A DNA stretch of 11,846 nt from Candidatus Glassbacteria bacterium RIFCSPLOWO2_12_FULL_58_11. Lineage in GTDB: Bacteria; Gemmatimonadota; Glassbacteria; GWA2-58-10. Under the pieces are notes generated by a model that ran no database searches, was not told where the DNA came from, and worked only from the letters and a program-made list of their open reading frames with translations. Location: the NCBI GenBank assembly GCA_001780825.1, contig MFIX01000252.1:6784-18629 (forward strand). Reading direction: 5' to 3'. The translations under genes and the position numbers were made by a program. Positions 7,648-11,846 of this stretch are shown piece after piece (position 1 is the stretch's first letter; every line of letters starts with the position of its first letter).

Positions 7648-8188
7648 TAATCCAAGGCCAATTGGTTAAGCTTTTCATGACTTTCTTATTAGCAGCCATA
7701 TTGCTCAAGCCAGATTCAGCTTGTAGCGTTGCGGCATCAAGCGAATCGAAAACACGGTTTAAGAAGTAGTTCAAACGCAACATGTTCCATATCAATTCTG
7801 CCGGATTCAGTTCAGGAGAGTAGGGTGGCAACGGCACCAAGGAAACATTCTCCGGAACCTTGAGTTCCTTACTTCTATGGGATGATGCACCATCTATGAT
7901 CATGACGATGAATTCTTCCGGATGCGCCTCTTTGATCTGCTTCAGAAAGCAGGACATGCTTTCGGTATTCATTTTATCAGCAGTCATGAAGTCAAGGGTG
8001 CCATCCCAAGGGCTTACGGCGGCATATTCATACCGGAACTCCCTGATCAGAGCCAGACCGACAGTTGGCTTATGGGGTGCGGGTGCCCAACATGACCTGG
8101 GATCGCTCATGCGTCCAAATCGAGCCTCATCCTGAAACATCAGACGAACAGGCAGCTTATCATGATTTTTCAGGCAGGCGGTTTCCAC
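7625..8188 (-). CDS. IS630-family transposase, DDE catalytic part (second reading frame)
   Basis: This frame carries the DDE endonuclease domain of an IS630-type transposase. The first Asp is in LMFQDEARFG, the second in VMIIDGASSH and the Glu in LPPYSPELNPAELIW, the normal order and spacing. The conserved LNPAE context is diagnostic for the IS630/DDE_3 group. A GTG at 8188 opens the frame, but homology clearly begins further upstream (KELPKLVETA) in a stretch preceded by TAA. The domain is therefore more plausibly made as a fusion with the upstream frame than from the GTG. Its stop codon TAG straddles the element's end: TA is the target dinucleotide and G lies outside. If the frames are joined, the product is about 350 residues, normal for the family. 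Confidence 0.88.
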   Translation of the reverse strand: METACLKNHDKLPVRLMFQDEARFGRMSDPRSCWAPAPHKPTVGLALIREFRYEYAAVSPWDGTLDFMTADKMNTESMSCFLKQIKEAHPEEFIVMIIDGASSHRSKELKVPENVSLVPLPPYSPELNPAELIWNMLRLNYFLNRVFDSLDAATLQAESGLSNMAANKKVMKSLTNWPWINAISNAI

Positions 8189-8729
8189 AAGTTTGGGGAG
8201 TTCTTTTTAAACTCCTCCTGGGCTGCCGGGTCGCTCTGGGGATGCTTCGTGTCTGGTTGTACTTTTCGCCATCCGTGACGCGCCAATATACGATAGGTCG
8301 TTGATATTGGAATATCACGGCCCAATCGTTTAACCAGCGCTGCGTGGATGGGTGGAACAGTTAGCACGCCCCCGGCGGTTGCCGCGGATTCCCATTGAGC
8401 GAGAAATTCTCGCTCTTCGTCAATTGTCAGGCAACAACGACGTCGACCACCCCAGGTATTCCTGGAAATGCGGTCTTGATTGCGAAATGAACTAAGATTG
8501 CGAAAAATCGTACGCTCACTGATGCCGAGAATATCTGCCGCCTTCTCTGGATCAATACCAAGTTCGGCAATCAGTAAGACAGATAGCGCTTTTCGAAGTT
8601 CCGCCGCAGTCGTACATTGTTCCCTAAGATGACGGGCCTGAGCAAGTTCCTCGCTGCTTATTTGAGTTTTTCTCGCCATAGATCACCTCCATGGCGATAA
8701 AATATATGACTGCCAACTTGAATGCAAGT
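7628..8729 (-). mobile_element. Complete IS630-family insertion sequence (1102 bp)
   Basis: The element is bounded by TA dinucleotides at 7626-7627 and 8730-8731, the target that IS630/Tc1-mariner elements duplicate. Reading inwards, the two ends match at 16 of 24 positions: both share GCATTC, then TGGCA, then AT, at the same distance from the TA. The length is typical for the family, and the ends enclose both transposase frames tightly. The stop codon of the catalytic frame uses the target TA, a common economy in such elements. The flanks are different genes, a methyltransferase on one side and a recombinase on the other. Element type is secure; exact ends were deduced by eye. Confidence 0.82.
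8170..8679 (-). CDS. IS630-family transposase, N-terminal helix-turn-helix part (first reading frame)
   Basis: This 169-residue frame is the DNA-binding half of the IS630 transposase. A first helix-turn-helix is visible around residues 24-62 (AAELRKALSVLLIAELGIDPEKAADILGISERTIFRNL), and a second winged-helix-like segment follows at ~110-150 (ALVKRLGRDIPISTTYRILARHGW). The ATG at 8679 has an excellent ribosome-binding site, GGAGGTGA at 8683-8690, three bases away. The frame ends with the out-of-frame tail NSPNLWKPPA. A -1 shift at TTT AAA AAG (run of five A on the minus strand, 8204-8208) would give FKKELPKLVETA and continue into the catalytic frame. Either the element uses programmed frameshifting, as several IS families do, or one A has been lost from a run of six. 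Confidence 0.85.
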   Translation of the reverse strand: MARKTQISSEELAQARHLREQCTTAAELRKALSVLLIAELGIDPEKAADILGISERTIFRNLSSFRNQDRISRNTWGGRRRCCLTIDEEREFLAQWESAATAGGVLTVPPIHAALVKRLGRDIPISTTYRILARHGWRKVQPDTKHPQSDPAAQEEFKKNSPNLWKPPA

Positions 8730-9156
8730 TAGAATTACTAAGTTTTTGAGGATTGATAGTCCAATCCACCTTCACTTTGCTCGCAAAACAAGACATCGGG
8801 TGCGCTTCAATGCCTATAGATTGTAAGCCCAGTTTCTTCGCTTCCACATTGGTGGTTCCAGTCCCGCAAAACGGGTCCAAGACCATCTGATCAGCTTCTA
8901 ACCCGAATTTTTTTAGATACTCTCTTACGAGGTGAGGTGGAAAAGAGAGCACAAATCTGTACCAGTCGTGAACAACTCGATCTTTGGATTCGAGCTTATT
9001 GATAAGATTATTGTGTCTCGATAATCGGACATTGATCAAAGAACTATCGACATCAATTTGATGAGTTTCGGGGAATTTATTTTTAGCGGAATATTCTATT
9101 TTGCTATTTGACCCTCCAATTTTATAATAGATAAAATTAACATGCAGACTTTGCAA
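8683..9156 (-). pseudogene. DNA methyltransferase (N4/N6-type), N-terminal fragment cut by IS630
   Basis: The frame encodes the first ~142 residues of a site-specific DNA methyltransferase. VHDWYRFVLSFPPHLVREYL leads into the S-adenosylmethionine motif LDPFCGTGTT, followed by EAKKLGLQSIGIEAHPMSCFAS, the usual strand and acidic residue that hold the cofactor. The catalytic (D/N)PP(Y/W) motif and target-recognition part are missing. Native sequence stops at about 8730, and the last 15-16 residues (from N after KLSNS) are read from the insertion sequence. It should be inactive. Family members are typically several hundred residues long. The first codon here is TTG at 9156; a GGAGGG at about 9115 lies inside the frame without a standard start codon after it, so the true start is uncertain. 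It may be left from a restriction-modification or orphan-methylase system. Confidence 0.83.
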
Positions 9157-9229
9157 CGAAATAAAAATTGCCTGCTATGCCGAAGTCATCTTTGGAGTAA
9201 AAATCGAAGATTACTGCGAAGAGCCTTTA

Positions 9230-9258
9230 TTGACAGGCAACTCGAATTGTATTATAAG
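9230..9258 (+). promoter_or_regulatory. Sigma-70-type promoter of the transglutaminase-like gene
   Basis: A perfect -35 box TTGACA (9230-9235) is separated by exactly 17 bases from TATAAG (9253-9258), one mismatch from TATAAT. Transcription would begin near 9265, giving a leader of about 128 bases before the ATG at 9393. If the lineage uses a Bacteroidota-type primary sigma factor (TTG/TAnnTTTG), this match may not be the functional one. Confidence 0.6.
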
Positions 9259-9301
9259 CTTAACCTTTGTTGTCTTCCCTGATTATTCTATACTGTACGA
9301 C

Positions 9302-9316
9302 TTTACAGGCTGTAAA
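9302..9316. promoter_or_regulatory. Operator-like perfect palindrome in the leader
   Basis: TTTACAGGCTGTAAA is a perfect palindrome of two 7-base arms around one central base. It begins about 37 bases after the predicted start of transcription. A repressor dimer could bind there, or the RNA could form a very tight hairpin with an unfavourably short loop, so a DNA site is more likely. No regulator is identifiable. Confidence 0.35.
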
Positions 9317-9380
9317 CCTCAGCGGCTTTTCGGCAACTCAACAGCAAGCTTTCACGGCGCTGCGGACAATCGGTCTACCA

Positions 9381-9395
9381 GAGGAGGATACTATG
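9381..9395 (+). promoter_or_regulatory. Ribosome-binding site that sets the start at 9393
   Basis: GAGGAGG (9381-9387) sits five bases before the ATG at 9393. The longer frame opening with TTG at 9267 has no such site and would begin at or just after the predicted transcription start. It would also bury the signal peptide behind 42 extra residues. The ATG at 9393 is therefore chosen. Confidence 0.85.
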
Positions 9396-11180
9396 AAAGG
9401 GATTGGCTCGGCGGCTGGAGCGCTTGGTTTTGTTATCATGCTGGCTGCTTTTTCTTTCTGCTCGCAATTGCGGGCCGAGGAGCTGAAATCTTTCAGCAAG
9501 GTGATCACCTCCCCCGAGGAGGAATTTGCAATCGAGGTGGCCGGGGCCCGCGACCCGGAGAATGTCGAGATAACGGTCGAGAACCTGGGCGACACCCCGG
9601 TTGTCGATCCGCGAATCACGGTCAACGGAAAGTTCGACTGGTACGATATCAACACGATGGTCGCCGAGATCACCAGGGACTGCACGACCGATGAGGAAAA
9701 GGCCATGGCGATCTGGGAATGGGTACATTGGAAAAGGTACCAGCGCTCTCCCGAGGACCACAGCGCCCTCCACCCGGTCCGGGCCATGAACGGCTATGGT
9801 TATGGGATCTGCGGCCATACCGCGGCCTGGCTTAAGGCGCTCTGCCTGGCCGCCGGGATTCAAGCCCGCGTGCAGGAAATCTGGGGGCATACGGTCAACG
9901 AGGCTTATTTTAATGGCGGCTGGCATTTCCTGGATGGCAATGTCAAAGTCTTCTACACTGCTCGCGATAACCGCACCCTGGCCAGTCTTGCCGAGCTGGA
10001 GAAAGATGGCTGGCTGATCCAGCGCACAATCCACGCCCATGATCCCTGGGTGCGGGTTAATCCGCCGAACGGCACCGGGGAGTATGAGCGTTATATCACC
10101 ACCTGGAAGGATAATTACATCGAAGATGGCTACGACAGCGAGATCGCCAAAAACTACACCATGGCCTATACCCTGAAACCGGGCGAACGGCTGATTCGCT
10201 GGTGGGACCCGGTCCTGGGCAAATACGAGGGCCGCGACAAACGGCCCGAGATTCCTGAGCGCTATGCCAACGGCCAGTTGATCTGGGAACCGGACCTGCA
10301 GAAATTGGATGTCAAAGACTACCTGAACATTATCGAAAATGTCACCACCCATCAGCAAGACCACCAGGAGCCGGCGATCCATGTGGCCGAGCTCCAGGAT
10401 GATTCCTATACCCGGCCCTCGCGTTTCACGGTCCCGGTCAAGAGCGCTTATCCGGTGATCGGCGGCAAATTCGAGTGCAAGCTGGTCAAGCAGGCCGGCG
10501 CCTCAGCCAGCATCTCTTATGGCACCCCCGACTTTGACCGCGGCGGCCTCTACACTTACCGCTGGGGCAGCGGGACCCAAGAGGTCAATCTCTATCTGGA
10601 TCAATTCATCCTGAACCATGAGCCGGTTTACGACTACGAAATCGGGTTTACGCTGAACGGCAACGCCAGGGCAAAAAACCCGGCACAGGCGGGTGTGGAC
10701 TGGTTCCGCACCACCAGCGACCTTCAGGTCTCCCCGCACGGCCTGCCGGCGCTCTCCCTGGGCAAGAATGTCATCCGCTACAGGGACAGCTCGAAAGGCG
10801 CTAAAAGCGTGAGGGTTACCTGGAAATGGCGCGAAAGAAACGATGACCATGCGCCGGGCCCGGTCAATGAGGCGGTCTCGGCAGCCGAATTCACCTCCCT
10901 GACCCCGACTTTGCAATGGAAAGCGGCCAAGGATGCGGACCCTGGGGACAAGGTCGAGGACTACCAGGTAATAGTAAGCCTCAGGCCGGACTGCCGCTGG
11001 CCGATATCGATGTCCCTCTACCGGAACCTGGGCTCAGACAAGAGCGAGTGGACTATGCCGGAAAGTTTCCTGAACCCGGGAACCGCTTATTACTGGAGAG
11101 TCCGGGCACGGGACAGCCACGGCGAGATCGGGCAGTGGGGGAAAATCTTCAGCTTCAGGACCACGGACCGGGCAAAGTAA
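9393..11180 (+). CDS. Secreted transglutaminase-like (cysteine protease fold) protein with C-terminal fibronectin-III-like domain
   Basis: The product has 595 residues from the ATG at 9393. Residues 1-28 are a signal peptide: a hydrophobic stretch with cleavage likely after LRA. C23 is not in a lipobox, so this is probably a soluble periplasmic or secreted protein. Residues ~95-185 form a transglutaminase-like core: DEEKAMAIWEWV, then the catalytic Cys in GYGICGHTA (C140), His in WGHTVNEAY (H166) and Asp in WHFLDGN (D181), all three in normal order. The middle (~190-500) is beta-rich with no recognised domain. The C-terminal ~100 residues (FTSLTPTLQWKAAKDADPGD, then TAYYWRVRARD) resemble a fibronectin-III-like sugar- or protein-contact module. 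The family includes peptidases, cross-linking enzymes and related hydrolases, so the reaction is unknown. It is GC-rich, unlike the adjoining IS region, and appears monocistronic, convergent with the M14-like gene. Confidence 0.88.
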   Translation: MKGIGSAAGALGFVIMLAAFSFCSQLRAEELKSFSKVITSPEEEFAIEVAGARDPENVEITVENLGDTPVVDPRITVNGKFDWYDINTMVAEITRDCTTDEEKAMAIWEWVHWKRYQRSPEDHSALHPVRAMNGYGYGICGHTAAWLKALCLAAGIQARVQEIWGHTVNEAYFNGGWHFLDGNVKVFYTARDNRTLASLAELEKDGWLIQRTIHAHDPWVRVNPPNGTGEYERYITTWKDNYIEDGYDSEIAKNYTMAYTLKPGERLIRWWDPVLGKYEGRDKRPEIPERYANGQLIWEPDLQKLDVKDYLNIIENVTTHQQDHQEPAIHVAELQDDSYTRPSRFTVPVKSAYPVIGGKFECKLVKQAGASASISYGTPDFDRGGLYTYRWGSGTQEVNLYLDQFILNHEPVYDYEIGFTLNGNARAKNPAQAGVDWFRTTSDLQVSPHGLPALSLGKNVIRYRDSSKGAKSVRVTWKWRERNDDHAPGPVNEAVSAAEFTSLTPTLQWKAAKDADPGDKVEDYQVIVSLRPDCRWPISMSLYRNLGSDKSEWTMPESFLNPGTAYYWRVRARDSHGEIGQWGKIFSFRTTDRAK

Positions 11181-11208
11181 AAGGCACTGGATGGAAAGGG
11201 CTTCTAGC

Positions 11209-11297
11209 GGTGCGGCCCCGGCATCCTTTTTGCCAGACCGGCTCGCGCGGGTGAATTGCCGGCGGAGCTATCGCAAAAAGGATGCCGGGGCCGCACC
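11209..11297. repeat. Perfect 25-bp inverted repeat between convergent genes
   Basis: Arms 11209-11233 (beginning GGTGCGGCCCCGGCATCC) and 11273-11297 are perfect reverse complements around a 39-base centre. It begins 28 bases after the transglutaminase-like stop codon and ends 71 bases before the end of the minus-strand peptidase gene. It could act as a two-way transcription stop, but no T-run follows either arm outside the stem; the T5/A5 tracts are inside it next to the loop. This is unlike a standard intrinsic terminator. Alternatives are a dispersed palindromic repeat or a small non-autonomous transposable element. On the minus strand, a weaker hairpin AAATGC/GCATTT near 11315 followed by TTTTAAAG may serve the peptidase gene. 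Confidence 0.75.
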
Positions 11298-11368
11298 TTA
11301 TGGTACTTTAAAATGCCTTTCGCATTTCAGCTTTTAAGGCCCCGGTTTCGCACCAACCTCGGACAATT

Positions 11369-11846
11369 TCACTCCTTCCAGTTGCCCCGCGGCACTCCGG
11401 CCTTGCCGCGAAACCCTCCCGGCTCCAGCCCGATCCGCAGCAGCTCGCGGTACATGATCAGGTGCGTGTCCAGGATTCCCTCGTAGCCGATCTCATAGTC
11501 CGGCCCCTGGACCCCGTGCGGACCCTCGAAAGTCATGGACAGAGCGCCGGAGACCTGATAGAGCGCATCTGTCAGGTCCATCGCCCATTCCGCTTTCGCC
11601 TCCTCCACTGTGCGCGAGAAATTGCAGGGTGGCACGCCTTCCTTTTTCATGACTGCCAGGTAGCGCTGGGCGATCTCGTAGTTGCGCTGTTTCATGGCCT
11701 CGGGGACCCAGGCGGCGATCAAGAACTCCCCGAGCTGTTCGTGGGAGTGTACATTGACCGCGCAGTCCGTGGCCTCGAGTTTGGCCAGGCGAAGAATGGC
11801 CCGGGTTTCCTCGGTCATCGGGAAGAACAGGTCATCGCACTGGATA
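11369..11846 (-). CDS. M14-like zinc carboxypeptidase, C-terminal part (5' end outside window)
   Basis: The frame is open from the stop codon at 11369 to the right edge. Nine further codons (IQCDDLFFP) precede the ATG at 11818, so that ATG is internal and the gene starts beyond the window. The visible ~158 residues resemble the second half of an M14 metallocarboxypeptidase. CAVNVHSHEQ matches the region holding the third zinc ligand (His), and GALSMTFEGPHG fits the segment carrying the catalytic Glu. The N-terminal HxxE zinc pair would lie outside. The family removes C-terminal residues from peptides or hydrolyses related amides. The protein ends with a basic, Gly-rich tail. The gene is GC-rich and converges on the transglutaminase-like gene. 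The family call rests on two motifs, so a related deacylase of the same fold is possible. Confidence 0.65.
   Translation of the reverse strand, partial: IQCDDLFFPMTEETRAILRLAKLEATDCAVNVHSHEQLGEFLIAAWVPEAMKQRNYEIAQRYLAVMKKEGVPPCNFSRTVEEAKAEWAMDLTDALYQVSGALSMTFEGPHGVQGPDYEIGYEGILDTHLIMYRELLRIGLEPGGFRGKAGVPRGNWKE

Noticed and set aside
9267..9392. Longer N-terminus of the transglutaminase-like protein from a TTG at 9267
   Set aside because: It has no ribosome-binding site and starts at or just after the predicted transcription start. The ATG at 9393 has a strong site followed by a normal signal peptide.
9450..9470. Lipoprotein signal at C23 of the transglutaminase-like protein
   Set aside because: The residue before the Cys is Phe (FSFC), not Gly, Ala or Ser, so it is not a lipobox.
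9375..10382. Minus-strand frame of 335 codons
   Set aside because: It is antisense to the transglutaminase-like gene across its catalytic core and has no recognisable motif or ribosome-binding site.

Overview
The window looks like a chromosomal piece of a Gram-negative bacterium. The best single clue is a TonB-dependent outer-membrane receptor with an N-terminal carboxypeptidase-regulatory-like domain, an architecture common in Bacteroidota and related FCB-type lineages. A sigma-54 two-component pair and secreted enzymes fit this. I cannot assign a species. The outer parts (1-2826 and 9393-11846) are visibly GC-rich, while the middle (about 2990-9230) is AT-richer, so the middle may have a different history.

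Layout, left to right. (1) 1-2826, minus: a TonB-dependent receptor running off the left edge. (2) 2989-3399, minus: a stand-alone receiver protein. (3) 3400-3819: a 420-base gap with a good sigma-54 (-24/-12) promoter candidate facing the receiver gene and, about 100 bases further upstream, a perfect 16-bp AT-rich inverted repeat placed like an enhancer. (4) 3820-6698, minus: a histidine kinase and an NtrC-type sigma-54 activator sharing an ATGA overlap. (5) 6699-7221: a gene-free stretch with five small hairpins in 155 bases. (6) 7222-9156, minus: mobile-element debris. A complete IS630-family element (7628-8729, TA on both sides) sits between the C-terminal part of a tyrosine recombinase and the N-terminal part of a DNA methyltransferase. 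(7) 9230-11180, plus: a sigma-70-type promoter, an operator-like palindrome and a secreted transglutaminase-like protein. (8) 11209-11297: a perfect 25-bp inverted repeat. (9) 11369-11846, minus: the C-terminal part of an M14-like carboxypeptidase running off the right edge.

How the parts may work together. The kinase, activator, receiver and TonB receptor all point the same way, in that order. The sigma-54 promoter lies directly after the activator gene and before the receiver gene. The simplest model is a local circuit: the kinase phosphorylates the activator, which binds the inverted repeat and drives sigma-54 transcription of the receiver and possibly the receptor. This is inference. The transglutaminase-like protein and the M14-like peptidase are convergent exported or peptide-active enzymes with no visible link to that circuit.
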